A stretch of DNA of 64,000 nt. Source: Gammaproteobacteria bacterium (GTDB lineage Bacteria; Pseudomonadota; Gammaproteobacteria; JAPPPA01). Both the position numbers and the translations under genes were made by a program. The notes under the pieces are model-generated. The model ran no database searches, was not told the DNA's origin, and saw nothing but the letters and a program-made list of their open reading frames with translations. This document shows, one piece after another, positions 26,675 to 36,184 of this stretch; positions within the stretch are counted from its first letter, which is position 1, and the number at the start of each line of letters is the position of its first letter. Where the stretch lies: the NCBI GenBank assembly GCA_030425645.1, contig JAUHZK010000003.1:1-64000 (forward strand), in the 5' to 3' direction.

Positions 26675-27297
26675 CAGATCAATCTCCTCGGCCGCAATGG
26701 ATAGGACTCACCGGCGGCATCGCCTGTGGCAAATCAGCCGTCGGAGAAGTATTTTCTGAGCTTGGTGCCGCTGTTATTGATGCCGACCAAGTTGCTAGAG
26801 ATGTGGTTGCTCCAGGCCGGCCCGAACTGCAAGCGATAGCCGACACGTTTGGAAACGAATTCTTAACCGCCAAGGGCGAATTAGACCGGCCACGGATGCG
26901 CCAACATGTGTTTGCCCATCCAGAGGAACGACTAAAGCTCGAACAGCTACTGCATCCTGCGATCAAACAAGAATTGATTAGGCAATGCCAAGCGGCGACC
27001 AGCCAAGCACCCTACGTAATCGCCATGGTGCCGATCTTGGAAAAACTGGGGATAGAACAGCACCTGGCGCGGATAGTGGTTGTCGACGCCGCCGAAGATG
27101 TGCAGCTTATGCGCCTATGCCAACGTGACAACATGACCGAACAGGATGCTCAGGCCATGATTGATGCTCAGCAAGGCCGACGCCAGCGGCTAGCGCTCGC
27201 AGATGACATTGTCCGCAACAACAACTCGCTTTCCGATATGCGCCGCCAGGTAGAAACCTTGCATCAAAATTATCTCACGCTGCTACAGCCTATCTGA
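26671..27297 (+). CDS. coaE: Dephospho-CoA kinase
   Basis: Final step of coenzyme A synthesis, phosphorylating the 3'-hydroxyl of dephospho-CoA. The 208-residue P-loop kinase begins MTDQSPRPQWIGLTGG, with GGIACGKS at 15-22, the DADQVARDVV substrate strand, and the HPAIKQEL block near residue 95. The ATG at 26671 overlaps the pilD stop by four bases, showing translational coupling. A longer in-frame start at 26605 would sit wholly inside pilD and is not expected. Confidence 0.95.
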   Translation: MTDQSPRPQWIGLTGGIACGKSAVGEVFSELGAAVIDADQVARDVVAPGRPELQAIADTFGNEFLTAKGELDRPRMRQHVFAHPEERLKLEQLLHPAIKQELIRQCQAATSQAPYVIAMVPILEKLGIEQHLARIVVVDAAEDVQLMRLCQRDNMTEQDAQAMIDAQQGRRQRLALADDIVRNNNSLSDMRRQVETLHQNYLTLLQPI

Positions 27298-27410
27298 CCA
27301 TTCGTCTGATTAACCTGTACTTACATTTGCTAAGCACAGGTCAATGATTGACAATAGTTGTCGTCCACAGCAATTAGACCACAGCTAAATGTGGACGGAG
27401 GTCGACCGAT

Positions 27411-27464
27411 ATGGAAAAGGCATTATGGATGCACAAGGCGGCGTTGTTAGCCCACCGGAACTAA
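27411..27464 (+). CDS. Possible 17-residue leader ORF before zapD
   Basis: ATG at 27411 follows a perfect GGAGG (27397-27401) by nine bases and encodes MEKALWMHKAALLAHRN before TAA at 27462-27464. This is the best ribosome binding site in the region, and it does not serve the zapD frame. The stop lies 17 bases before a GTG (27482) that would give ZapD its usual length. A coupled leader peptide is one reading; a chance ORF within the real zapD 5' end is the other. Confidence 0.35.
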   Translation: MEKALWMHKAALLAHRN

Positions 27465-28249
27465 ACGCTAGCGATACGCTTGTGGAAAAAGTCTTATACG
27501 AACAACCGCTCAACGAAAAAGTGCGCAGTTTTCTACGCATGGAGTTTTTGTTCCAGACTGCTGAACACACCATGGCGGGCAAATCCGAATGGGACCGCCG
27601 CCAAACGCTCGCAACATTTATCGACATCCTGAATCTATTAGGACGCGGCGACCTGCGCGGCGAAATGACCAAAGAACTTGGCCACTACGCTGCCCAACTC
27701 GGCTCACTGCGGAACCGAGACGACCTAGACCAACAGCGCTTAGCCGCAACCAAACAAAAGGTTGACGAGGCCGTCATGCGCCTCAATGCCTACACCGGAC
27801 AACCCGGCCACCAATTACGCGACCATGAGCTGATCCATAGTATTCGCCAACGCAGCAGTATTACCGGTGGCACTTGCGTATTTGATATTCCGCAACTGCA
27901 CTTATGGTTGCAACAACCAGTGGAAACTCAACAAGCGAATTTGCGCCAATGGTTTTCCACCTTTGACGTACTCCGCGAAGGCCTCAACTTATATCTCAAA
28001 ATATTACGTGAAAGCGCGATTCCAAAGCCCGAACAGTCGCAACGGGGCGTTTTTCACCTAACATTTAATTTGCAGCGCGCACCGAAGTTGGTACAGGTTT
28101 ACTTACCCACCAACGTCGACATTTACCCTGAAATCAGCGGCGGCAGACACCGTTTATCGATTCGCTTTATGCGCCAATCTGAATGGGACAAACGTCCTAG
28201 TCAGGTACTCGAAGACGTGAACTTCGAACTAGCCTGCTTTAGTTTCTAG
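27425..28249 (+). CDS. zapD: Cell division protein ZapD
   Basis: ZapD (YacF/DUF1342) binds the C-terminal tail of FtsZ and cross-links filaments in the Z-ring. The family block starts with KVLYEQPLNEKVRSFLRMEF and continues through SEWDRRQTLATFIDILNLLG to the FELACF end. The start is uncertain: ATG 27425 gives 274 aa; GTG 27482 gives 255 aa and aligns best with E. coli ZapD (247 aa); ATG 27389 has no ribosome binding site. It follows coaE as in E. coli, but the small yacG gene usually next is missing. The last 21 bases overlap the convergent Nudix gene. Confidence 0.88.
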   Translation: MDAQGGVVSPPELNASDTLVEKVLYEQPLNEKVRSFLRMEFLFQTAEHTMAGKSEWDRRQTLATFIDILNLLGRGDLRGEMTKELGHYAAQLGSLRNRDDLDQQRLAATKQKVDEAVMRLNAYTGQPGHQLRDHELIHSIRQRSSITGGTCVFDIPQLHLWLQQPVETQQANLRQWFSTFDVLREGLNLYLKILRESAIPKPEQSQRGVFHLTFNLQRAPKLVQVYLPTNVDIYPEISGGRHRLSIRFMRQSEWDKRPSQVLEDVNFELACFSF

Positions 28250-29260
28250 CCATTCCGACGGCCAAAAGGCCGAAATACCGGCCACTCCTTGGCCACCTGC
28301 AGCCTTGGCAGTGGCGACATCATCTGCGCCGCAACCACCTATCGCATACACCGGCAACCCGGCAGCCGTTGCTCGTTCGGCAAAGCCAGACCAACCCAAC
28401 AGCTCTGCTTGCGGGTGCGACAGCGTGGGTAATACAGTGCCCAAAACGGCAAAATCGCAGCCAAAGTCCTTCGCCAACGATAAACTCTCAAGCCCATGAC
28501 AGGAGGCCGCGAGCCATTGCAGGCCTTGAGCCTCCAAATCCTCTTTACTGAGCCCTCTAGCTAGCGCATCACGCAAGGCTGACTCCGAAAAGTGAATACC
28601 ATCAAAGCCCAGGCGCATAGCCCACTCGATAGATTTCGCATCAGACCCGACATTCAACAGCGCGACCACGGCGTTGTTTCTTGCCCATGAAGCGACTCGC
28701 GTCGCTTGCTCTTGAGTCTGGTGGGAAGGGTCTCCTGGCCCGACAAAGCTAGGCTGACGCCACTGCAGCAGCCTAACGCCATGCTGCGCTATAGCCGTCA
28801 GCTGAGCCTCTAAATCAGGCCATGCCAAAGCCTCGGGCAACGACGGCGAAACCACATAGTTATCTGGTAGCAGCAACGCTTTCACAATCGGCGCATCGGC
28901 AGGCAGCAAGTCCCAGTCCGTTAATCGACTGGCCGGTGCCCACGCCAGCGCCTGCTGGTCTAGACTCTTGGGCTCACCCAGCCACTGCCTAACAATGCGC
29001 ACATGGAGGCGCACGCTACGCTCAGGGTAGTGGTGAACAAGCTCAATCAGCGGTTCGCTATTTTCAACCACTACGCCAAGCTCTTCTTCAAGCTCTCGAT
29101 ATAGGGCTTCCGAGGCGCTCTCGCCGGGCTCAAACTTACCACCAGGAAATTCCCAGTAACCAGCCATATGCTTACCCTCGGGGCGCTGAGCCAGCAAGAT
29201 ATCTCCAGAGGCATTGATCAATACGCCGGCGGCGACATTGATCACCGAACTGGCAGTCAT
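28229..29260 (-). CDS. Nudix (MutT-like) hydrolase fused to a ThiE-like domain
   Basis: Two-domain protein of 343 aa. The N-terminal half is a Nudix hydrolase with a full Nudix box at about residues 40-62 (GGKFEPGE ... YRELEEELG), like MutT, which hydrolyses 8-oxo-dGTP. The C-terminal half (about 150-340) resembles thiamine-phosphate synthase/TenI barrels, with IHFSESALRD and FAVLGTVLPTLSHP. Such fusions occur in other gammaproteobacteria; the role of the second domain is not established. The start codon overlaps the argJ stop by one base, so the two are coupled. The argJ/secA/mutT order is close to that of Pseudomonas. Confidence 0.88.
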   Translation of the reverse strand: MTASSVINVAAGVLINASGDILLAQRPEGKHMAGYWEFPGGKFEPGESASEALYRELEEELGVVVENSEPLIELVHHYPERSVRLHVRIVRQWLGEPKSLDQQALAWAPASRLTDWDLLPADAPIVKALLLPDNYVVSPSLPEALAWPDLEAQLTAIAQHGVRLLQWRQPSFVGPGDPSHQTQEQATRVASWARNNAVVALLNVGSDAKSIEWAMRLGFDGIHFSESALRDALARGLSKEDLEAQGLQWLAASCHGLESLSLAKDFGCDFAVLGTVLPTLSHPQAELLGWSGFAERATAAGLPVYAIGGCGADDVATAKAAGGQGVAGISAFWPSEWLETKAG

Positions 29261-30468
29261 TAACTACGGTATTCCGCGTTAATACGTACGTAATCGTGCG
29301 ATAGATCTGAGGTCCACATGGTAAAACCGGCATCGCCTCGGCCAAGCACGATCGAGATACTCAGTTCGGCTTGGTCGAATACCGCCTGCCCCGCGGCCTC
29401 GGTATAGCTGGCAGCAACACCGCCGGCTTCGACAATGGCGACATCATCAAGATAGATCGAAACCTTGTCGACATCCAACGCCTCAATTGGCGCACGGCCC
29501 ACCGCCGCCAGAATCCGCCCCCAATTGGGGTCACTGGCAAATAGGGCTGTTTTCACCAGTGGCGAGTGCGCCACGGTATAAGCAACCGATTTAGCTTCGG
29601 CTTCGTCTTTAGCGGCCAACACCTTAACGCTGACAAACTTTGTGGCACCTTCACCGTCACGAATAATGGCCTGCGCCAATTGCTGCATTAATGCCGTTAG
29701 TGCGGCCGTAAATACTTCCTTATCGGCGTCGCTAATTTCAACACCGGAAGCCGCGGTCGCGGTCAGAGTGCAAGCATCATTAGTGGAGGTGTCACCATCT
29801 ACCGTAATGGCATTAAAACTCTTCGCCGTTGCCTGCTGCAGCATCTGCTGTAGCGTTTCTGCATCGGCCTTAGCGTCAGTTGCAATAAAGCCGAGCATTG
29901 TTGCCATATTGGGGCAGATCATGCCAGAACCTTTAGCGATGCCGGTTAAAGACACCGACCCTGCTGCCAACTGCACGGTAGTGCTAAATGCTTTCGGCAC
30001 TGTGTCCGTGGTCATAATGGCCTTAGCCGCCGCTAACCATGACTGACTATCTAAACCATCAACCAACGCCTGAGAAGACTGTTCAAACGGCGCTACCGGC
30101 AACAACTCTCCAATCACGCCGGTTGAGAATGGCAGAACTTGATCAGCACTAATACCCGCAGCATTGGCAACTAGAGCGGTACTCTGCATGGCAGCGTCCA
30201 GCCCTGCAGCGCCTGTGCCGCAGTTGGCATTGCCAGAGTTGATAAGCAAGGCTAGTGGCGCATTGGCCTGTAAACGCTGTTTTGCCAACTGCACAGGCGC
30301 GGCACAAAACGCGTTTTGAGTAAAAACGGCAGCGGTCTGGCTGCCTTCAACAAAACGCAGCAACAGTACGTCGTCACGTCCGCTGTAGCGAATACCAGCG
30401 GCAACGGTCGCCAGCCCGACACCGTCAATTGCTAATAAATCTTGGGGTTCTGAAAGATTAACGGCCAC
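29260..30468 (-). CDS. argJ: Bifunctional ornithine acetyltransferase / N-acetylglutamate synthase
   Basis: Arginine biosynthesis: transfers acetyl from N-acetylornithine to glutamate and can also use acetyl-CoA. The precursor of 402 aa splits itself into alpha and beta chains at Ala-Thr; the site is visible in GMICPNMATMLGFIATD, where the new N-terminal Thr is the nucleophile. The N-terminal region GVGLATVAAGIRYSGRDD and the C-terminal DLSHDYVRINAEYR are typical. It lies downstream of secA, beyond a probable terminator, and is coupled to the Nudix gene. Confidence 0.95.
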   Translation of the reverse strand: MAVNLSEPQDLLAIDGVGLATVAAGIRYSGRDDVLLLRFVEGSQTAAVFTQNAFCAAPVQLAKQRLQANAPLALLINSGNANCGTGAAGLDAAMQSTALVANAAGISADQVLPFSTGVIGELLPVAPFEQSSQALVDGLDSQSWLAAAKAIMTTDTVPKAFSTTVQLAAGSVSLTGIAKGSGMICPNMATMLGFIATDAKADAETLQQMLQQATAKSFNAITVDGDTSTNDACTLTATAASGVEISDADKEVFTAALTALMQQLAQAIIRDGEGATKFVSVKVLAAKDEAEAKSVAYTVAHSPLVKTALFASDPNWGRILAAVGRAPIEALDVDKVSIYLDDVAIVEAGGVAASYTEAAGQAVFDQAELSISIVLGRGDAGFTMWTSDLSHDYVRINAEYRS

Positions 30469-30505
30469 GGCCTTGTCCTACTGTTATATCTGCCGGCTTA
30501 ATTGA

Positions 30506-30528
30506 AAAGAGCGCTATACGCGCCCTTT
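30506..30528 (-). terminator. Probable terminator of secA
   Basis: On the minus strand AAAGGGCGC (30528-30520), loop GTATA, then GCGCTCTTT with another T, giving a nine-pair stem with one G-U. It starts 27 bases after the secA stop and ends 38 bases before argJ. Confidence 0.65.
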
Positions 30529-30554
30529 CGTTCTGCCATTTAAATCACTGCCAG

Positions 30555-33341
30555 CTACTGCGGCTTACCATGACATTGTTTGTATTTTTTGCCGGAACCA
30601 CAAGGGCAAGGATCATTTCTACCCACTTTAGGCGCATTACGCACCTGTGTCGCAGGGCGCGCCGGCCGCTTGGCTCCCGCCTGCGCCGCTGGGCGCTGAG
30701 GTGCCGCTGGCATAGGCGGCGCGTTTTCTGCAGGCGCTTCTGAATCTAGCGCAGCCGCTTCCTCTGCAGACGCATGCTGCGCTTGTGCGGCTTTGGCTGC
30801 TTCTTCCGCCAGTTGCCGGCGACGCTCTTCCATTGCCTCAACTTCTTCTGGCGCTCGCACCTGTACACGAGCCAACACCTGTAATGTCTCTGACTTCAGA
30901 CCATCCAACATTTGTTGGAACATCACAAAGGCTTCGCGGCGATACTCCTGCTTCGGGTTCTTCTGCGCATAACCGCGCAAATGAATACCCTGACGCAAGT
31001 AATCCATTGCCGACAAATGCTCTTTCCAGTGCTTATCCAGCAGCTGCAACAGAATAGATTTCTCAAAATTACGCATGCCCTGCTGACCCACTAAGGCTTC
31101 TTTAGCCTGGTAAACCTCAACAAGGTGCTCCAACACGTAACTAACCAATGCTTGGGTATCCAACTGCGGCTGCTGTTCAACCCACTCAGCCACAGCCAGC
31201 TCAACACCTAGATTATCTTTTAGTTCAGCCTCCAGACCCTCAAGGTCCCACTGCTCAGGCAGACTACCAAGCGGCACAAACGCTACAACCATGCCTTCGG
31301 CAACATCATTACGGATCGACTGGATAATGTCTTCAACCGAGTCTTGCTCGAGAATGTCATGGCGCTGACCGTAAATAACTTTACGTTGGTCGTTAGCGAC
31401 ATCATCGTATTCCAGCAAGTTTTTACGAATATCGTAGTTATGCGATTCCACCTTACGCTGGGCGTTTTCAATCGCTCTAGTCACCCAGCGGTGCTCGATC
31501 GCTTCACCGCGCTCTAAGCCTAAACGTTGCATTAGCCCTGCCATGCGTGGCGAGGCGAAAATACGCATTAAGGTATCTTCTAGGGATAGGTAAAAACGTG
31601 TTTTACCTGGGTCACCCTGACGACCTGAGCGCCCACGCAACTGGTTGTCTACGCGGCGAGATTCGTGGCGCTCAGTACCAATGACATACAAACCGCCAGC
31701 GTCCAACACTTGCTGGTGGCGCTGCTTCCATTCATTACGAACTTGTCCTTGTTGCGACTCGTCCTCGCAATCACGCAGTTCTGCTTCAAGGTTGCCACCC
31801 AGAACAATATCGGTACCACGGCCGGCCATATTGGTGGCAATGGTAACCGCTAGCGGACGGCCCGCCTGCTCAATAATTTCAGCCTCACGCGCATGATTCT
31901 TAGCGTTCAGCACTTCGTGCTTGATACCGGCTTTGTTTAGCTCAGCCGCGATCAGTTCGGAGACCTCAATTGAAGCGGTGCCGACTAAAATCGGTTGTTG
32001 AGTAGTACTTTGTACCTCACGAATATCCTCAACAATGGCTTCAAATTTTTCCTGCGCACTGAGGTATACCTTGTCGCCGCAATCTTCCCGTGCCACTGGC
32101 ACGTTAGTCGGAATAACAACTACTTCAAGGCCGTAGATATCTTCGAATTCGTAAGCTTCGGTATCCGCCGTACCGGTCATACCGCTGAGCTTGTTATAAA
32201 GCCGGAAGTAGTTTTGGAACGTAATCGACGCCAAGGTTTGGTTCTCGCGCTGAACCTCCAAACCCTCTTTCGCTTCTAAAGCTTGATGCAAACCATCAGA
32301 CCAACGACGCCCAGCCAATACACGGCCGGTAAACTCATCAACAATCATGATCTGTGCGTCACGCACAATATAGTCGACGTTGATACGGAATAGATGGTGC
32401 GCACGCAAGGCCGCGTTAGCATGGTGCAGCAACACAATGTTGGAAGGGTCGTAAAGGCTAGCGCCCGCTTCCAACACGCCGATGGCGGCCATCTCACGCT
32501 CCAGCACTTCATGGCCGGCTTCGGTGATATGAACTTGCTTGCCCTTCTCATCAACGGTGAAGTGACCTGTGTCATGGCCTTCTTCATCTTTTTCACCGCG
32601 CTCTAACCGCGGTACCAACTGATTAACTTTGGCGTAAAGATTAACGTCATCATCAGACGGGCCAGAAATAATCAACGGTGTACGCGCTTCATCAATCAAG
32701 ATCGAATCGACTTCATCGACAATCGCGTAATTCAAACCACGTTGTACTTGCTGCTCTTTGCTAAAGGCCATGTTGTCGCGCAAGTAATCAAAACCTAGCT
32801 CATTGTTAGTGGCATAGGTAATGTCGGCTGCATAGGCGGCTTTCTTCTCTTCAAAGCCTTGACCCGGCACAACCACGCCGACACTCAAACCTAAGAATTC
32901 GTACAGCTGCCCCATCCATTCGGCGTCACGACGAGCTAGGTAGTCATTCACGGTTACTACATGCACGCCCGCACCTGTGAGAGCATTTAGGTAGGCCGCA
33001 GCAGTAGCCACCAAGGTTTTACCTTCACCGGTACGCATCTCCGATATGCGACCTTGATTCAGCACCATGGCACCGATTAGCTGCACGTCAAAATGGCGCA
33101 TACCGAGCACACGCTTACCAGCCTCACGCACTGTCGCAAAAGCTTCCGGGATCAGCGCTTCTAGCTTGGCCCCGTCATCAAGACGCTTTTTAAACTCATC
33201 CGTTTTTGCCCGAAGTTGCTCGTCGCTAAGTGACTCGTAATCACTTTCTAGCGCAGTGATTTGGTCCACCACCTTACGCATACGACGAACCAATCGCTGA
33301 TTACGACTGCCAATAAAGAATTTGATAATGCGGGCTAGCAT
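30555..33341 (-). CDS. secA: Preprotein translocase ATPase SecA
   Basis: Motor of the Sec pathway, pushing unfolded proteins through SecYEG. The 928-residue protein has nucleotide-binding fold 1 with [11 protein letters not shown] and the DEAD-type [16 protein letters not shown], the preprotein cross-linking domain, fold 2 with [14 protein letters not shown], and a C-terminal zinc site [14 protein letters not shown] that binds SecB and phospholipids. Start: ATG at 33341, with GAGG five bases upstream, giving [14 protein letters not shown]; a more upstream start would add 16 residues. The gene before it is an M23 peptidase where E. coli has secM. Confidence 0.97.
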   Translation of the reverse strand: MLARIIKFFIGSRNQRLVRRMRKVVDQITALESDYESLSDEQLRAKTDEFKKRLDDGAKLEALIPEAFATVREAGKRVLGMRHFDVQLIGAMVLNQGRISEMRTGEGKTLVATAAAYLNALTGAGVHVVTVNDYLARRDAEWMGQLYEFLGLSVGVVVPGQGFEEKKAAYAADITYATNNELGFDYLRDNMAFSKEQQVQRGLNYAIVDEVDSILIDEARTPLIISGPSDDDVNLYAKVNQLVPRLERGEKDEEGHDTGHFTVDEKGKQVHITEAGHEVLEREMAAIGVLEAGASLYDPSNIVLLHHANAALRAHHLFRINVDYIVRDAQIMIVDEFTGRVLAGRRWSDGLHQALEAKEGLEVQRENQTLASITFQNYFRLYNKLSGMTGTADTEAYEFEDIYGLEVVVIPTNVPVAREDCGDKVYLSAQEKFEAIVEDIREVQSTTQQPILVGTASIEVSELIAAELNKAGIKHEVLNAKNHAREAEIIEQAGRPLAVTIATNMAGRGTDIVLGGNLEAELRDCEDESQQGQVRNEWKQRHQQVLDAGGLYVIGTERHESRRVDNQLRGRSGRQGDPGKTRFYLSLEDTLMRIFASPRMAGLMQRLGLERGEAIEHRWVTRAIENAQRKVESHNYDIRKNLLEYDDVANDQRKVIYGQRHDILEQDSVEDIIQSIRNDVAEGMVVAFVPLGSLPEQWDLEGLEAELKDNLGVELAVAEWVEQQPQLDTQALVSYVLEHLVEVYQAKEALVGQQGMRNFEKSILLQLLDKHWKEHLSAMDYLRQGIHLRGYAQKNPKQEYRREAFVMFQQMLDGLKSETLQVLARVQVRAPEEVEAMEERRRQLAEEAAKAAQAQHASAEEAAALDSEAPAENAPPMPAAPQRPAAQAGAKRPARPATQVRNAPKVGRNDPCPCGSGKKYKQCHGKPQ

Positions 33342-33520
33342 AGTTGCCTCAGTAATACAGAAAAACCCATGCGACCCAATCGCGCACATCGCGACGGTCT
33401 ACATAGGTTGATATGGGGATTATTATGCCAGAGCCAAGTGCTGGCCAAAATAAAAAGAGAGGCGCTTTCGGCTGAATATTAGCGATCGCCCCGAGGTCTG
33501 CTCAGCTCGAGCACTAGCTG

Positions 33521-34471
33521 CTACTGGCGACGGCTAGCAACGACCTTCCAAGGGTTCACTTTCTTGCCGTTTTTTAGCAGCTCAAAATGCACATGCGGGC
33601 CGGTAGAACGCCCGGTCATACCCATTCTTGCGATCACCTCGCCTGCTACTACTTGCGCACCAACTGCGACTAAGTTTTCGCGGTTGTGCGCGTAGCGAGT
33701 GGCATAGCCATCAGCATGTGTCACTTCTACCATCAAACCGTAGCCGTGACGTCGGCCTGCATAGGTCACAATGCCGTCGGCTACAGAAATGATGTCGCCA
33801 CCTTCTGCGCCGGCAAAATCGATGCCGTTATGCCAAGCGGCTTTACCGGTAAACGGATCTGTGCGCTTACCAAACGGCGACGACAACCAACCTTCAACAA
33901 TCGGCCGCCCTTTCGGCGACAGACGCGCCGCGACATCATCACCAATAAGCAAGTTTTCTAACACGCCCAATTGGCGCTCACGGTCGGTCAAACGGGCTTC
34001 CAACAAACTGAGCTGATTTACCACGTCAGTCATTACCACGTCGTCAGCTAATCCCGGGCCACCCAGCGCCACCGGAGAGGAAAAATCGACCGCCACGGCC
34101 ATATCAGGCTGTGTGCCGGCTAAATTTCTGGCGATTGTCTCCATACGCGCCAGCCGAGCTTGCAACTCGGCGACCCGACCAGACATTACGCGTAGCTGTG
34201 CGTCGGCATTTTGGCTAGCTAGCTCAACCGCCGCCTTGGCGTCACTTAATTGCAACTCAAGATCACCACTCAACTCAACCAAGGCTTGCTCGTATTCGGT
34301 GTTTTGCTGTGCTAGTTCAGCCGCGGCTTGCGCAGGAGGGTTCATTACGTTCACCAACAACGCACCCAGCATCACGCCTAAGGCAGAAACAGGCAGCACA
34401 GCAGCCAGCACCCACAATGTAGGAACTTGCTTGAAACCACCTTCAGTGCGTTTGAATAAGATAAACTTCAT
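33521..34471 (-). CDS. LytM/M23-family peptidoglycan endopeptidase
   Basis: Predicted inner-membrane-anchored murein hydrolase or activator of 316 aa. A membrane helix lies at about residues 18-45, then a coiled-coil (about 50-170, rich in Ala, Glu and Leu), and a C-terminal M23 domain (about 205-305). The zinc ligands look complete: WHNGIDFAG gives His and Asp, and GPHVHFELL the HxH pair, so it should be an active endopeptidase rather than an EnvC/NlpD-type degenerate activator. GGAGAGG precedes the ATG. It is 179 bases upstream of secA and divergent from dciA. P. aeruginosa has the same neighbour set. Confidence 0.9.
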   Translation of the reverse strand: MKFILFKRTEGGFKQVPTLWVLAAVLPVSALGVMLGALLVNVMNPPAQAAAELAQQNTEYEQALVELSGDLELQLSDAKAAVELASQNADAQLRVMSGRVAELQARLARMETIARNLAGTQPDMAVAVDFSSPVALGGPGLADDVVMTDVVNQLSLLEARLTDRERQLGVLENLLIGDDVAARLSPKGRPIVEGWLSSPFGKRTDPFTGKAAWHNGIDFAGAEGGDIISVADGIVTYAGRRHGYGLMVEVTHADGYATRYAHNRENLVAVGAQVVAGEVIARMGMTGRSTGPHVHFELLKNGKKVNPWKVVASRRQ

Positions 34472-34528
34472 TTTCCTCTCCTTGCTTTCACCACCTGAAT
34501 TAGTGGTAAAAACGGATCCGAATTAATT

Positions 34529-34972
34529 ATGGCGCGCGCAGTTTCGGGCTTACTACAAAGCAACAATAAAACCCGCCTCTTGGTCAGCAAGGCTTGGTCT
34601 TTAGCCAAACTGCAAGACGCCATCACCGACGCTCTACCTCTTGAGATTCGAGCGCTCGGCAGCATTCAACCAGGCAATTTAGTAGATGGGGAATTAACCC
34701 TACTTGTTTCCAGTCCGGCGCTGGCAACGCGCTTACGCTTTGCTAGCAACACCGTATTGGCCGCCATCCGTAAAGAAGGCCGACTCAAGGTTAGTAGGAT
34801 TAAAGTCAGGGTGGCACCGCCACGTCCTCAACTACGCAAACCTGTAAAAAAATCTAATCGAAAGCTGTCAGAGGCCGATCAAACCGCACTACTGCGGGCC
34901 GCTAAAACGGCAACAGATCCAGCGCTTGCTGCAGCTTTTCGCCGCCTAGCCAGCCGCACAGCGGGTAACTAG
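34529..34972 (+). CDS. dciA: DUF721 / DciA-family protein (helicase-loading factor)
   Basis: DciA is the ancestral loader of the DnaB replicative helicase in bacteria that lack DnaC. The 147-residue protein has the DUF721 domain in its first ~95 residues, including LQDAITDALP and DGELTLLVSSPALATRLRF, and a basic, disordered tail. Its place between lpxC and the M23/secA genes is the usual one in Pseudomonas and relatives. It is divergent from the M23 gene (57-base gap) and converges on lpxC with 20 bases between stops. Confidence 0.85.
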   Translation: MARAVSGLLQSNNKTRLLVSKAWSLAKLQDAITDALPLEIRALGSIQPGNLVDGELTLLVSSPALATRLRFASNTVLAAIRKEGRLKVSRIKVRVAPPRPQLRKPVKKSNRKLSEADQTALLRAAKTATDPALAAAFRRLASRTAGN

Positions 34973-34992
34973 GCGATTTTATTATTTGTTTT

Positions 34993-35910
34993 CTAAGCGG
35001 CCGCTGGTGCGGCGTTGGTACCAAACGACACAGGTGACGCTTCAGCGTCGTCAAAGGTCACTTCTTCCCACGCATCTACTTCAGCAATCAGCGCACGCAG
35101 CAGGCGGTTATTCAATTCATGGCCTGACTTAAAGCCATGGTAGTAACCGACTAGGTTACGGCCCAATAAGTACAAGTCGCCAATCGCGTCTAACACCTTA
35201 TGCTTTACGAATTCGTCTTCGTAACGCAAACCATCATCATTCAATACGCGATAGTCATCTAGAACAATGGCGTTTTCCATGCTGCCACCTAGGGCTAGCT
35301 GGCGCTCACGTAACATTTCGATATCACGCATAAAGCCGAAGGTACGCGCACGGGCGACTTCTTTTACGAAAGTCGTAGCAGAAAAGTCGAGCTCAGCGGT
35401 TTGGGTTTCCGGGGTAAATACCGGGTGATCAAACTCAATGTCGAACTTAACCTTGAAACCATCATAAGGCTCGAAACGGGCAAATTTATCGCCGTCACGC
35501 ACTTCAATAGGTTTGCGAATACGAACAAAACGCTTCGGAGCATTCTGCTCCTCAACACCTGCAGACTGCAGTAGGAATACGAAAGGTGCTGCACTGCCGT
35601 CCATAATTGGCACTTCTGGCGCACTCAAGTCGATATAAGCGTTATCAATACCTAAACCAGCCATTGCTGAAAGTAGGTGTTCAATAGTGCCAATACGCAA
35701 ATCGCCATCCACCAAGGTGGTCGACAGGCGGGTATCACCCACCAAGTGCGCATCAGCTTTAATAGTTGGCAGACCTTCTAGGTCCGTACGGCAAAATGTA
35801 ATGCCGCTATCAACAGGGGCAGGACGCAAAGTCATATAAACCTTGTCGCCGGTGTGTAAGCCAACACCTGTCGCTTTAATTGTGTTTTTCAACGTACGCT
35901 GTTTAACCAT
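34993..35910 (-). CDS. lpxC: UDP-3-O-acyl-N-acetylglucosamine deacetylase LpxC
   Basis: Zinc amidase for the committed step of lipid A synthesis. The metal ligands are at His78 ([13 protein letters not shown]), His237 and Asp241 ([15 protein letters not shown]), with the general acid His264 in FKSGHELNN, the canonical numbering. Length 305 is standard. It ends the dcw block, downstream of ftsZ, as in E. coli and Pseudomonas, but an intergenic gap of 274 bases carries a promoter-like element and a hairpin, so it can be expressed independently. Confidence 0.97.
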   Translation of the reverse strand: MVKQRTLKNTIKATGVGLHTGDKVYMTLRPAPVDSGITFCRTDLEGLPTIKADAHLVGDTRLSTTLVDGDLRIGTIEHLLSAMAGLGIDNAYIDLSAPEVPIMDGSAAPFVFLLQSAGVEEQNAPKRFVRIRKPIEVRDGDKFARFEPYDGFKVKFDIEFDHPVFTPETQTAELDFSATTFVKEVARARTFGFMRDIEMLRERQLALGGSMENAIVLDDYRVLNDDGLRYEDEFVKHKVLDAIGDLYLLGRNLVGYYHGFKSGHELNNRLLRALIAEVDAWEEVTFDDAEASPVSFGTNAAPAAA

Positions 35911-36030
35911 GACAGCTTTACCTCATGTGGGTGGCCATGCCATCCCGATGTAATTTGTTTGTGGTAGCTCGCTAGGCGAATACTTTCCACTTTATATTTG
36001 TTGCAACGCACAATGCGTTTAATTGGGCCG

Positions 36031-36059
36031 AATCTATCACGGTTTGCGTAAAAAATCAA
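36031..36059 (-). promoter_or_regulatory. Candidate sigma-70 promoter of lpxC
   Basis: On the minus strand, TTGATT (36059-36054) and TAGATT (36036-36031) are separated by exactly 17 bases. Transcription would start near 36024, giving a leader of about 114 bases before the lpxC ATG. Pattern match only. Confidence 0.45.
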
Positions 36060-36120
36060 TCACTTGCAGTACCACTCTGTGTGTTTATTAGACAAATCAA
36101 ACACATACGGTAACTGACGG

Positions 36121-36166
36121 TTGGGGCCAATAAACTTGCCGGCCCAAGCCCCAAAGGGCCGGCAAG
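36121..36166 (-). terminator. Stem-loop (possible pseudoknot) downstream of ftsZ
   Basis: An 11-base perfect inverted repeat, CTTGCCGGCCC/GGGCCGGCAAG (arms 36156-36166 and 36135-36145), starts 19 bases after the ftsZ stop. The loop holds TTGGGGC (36154-36148 on minus), which is exactly complementary to GCCCCAA at 36127-36121 just past the stem. It may act as a terminator or 3' stabiliser of the dcw transcript, although the T-run is weak (TTTATT). Confidence 0.6.
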
Positions 36167-36184
36167 TGAGGACATTTTGCTAGC

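Noticed and set aside
33342-33520. A secM-like arrest peptide gene upstream of secA
   Set aside because: The 179-base gap has no ORF of suitable length with a signal sequence and arrest-type C-terminus.
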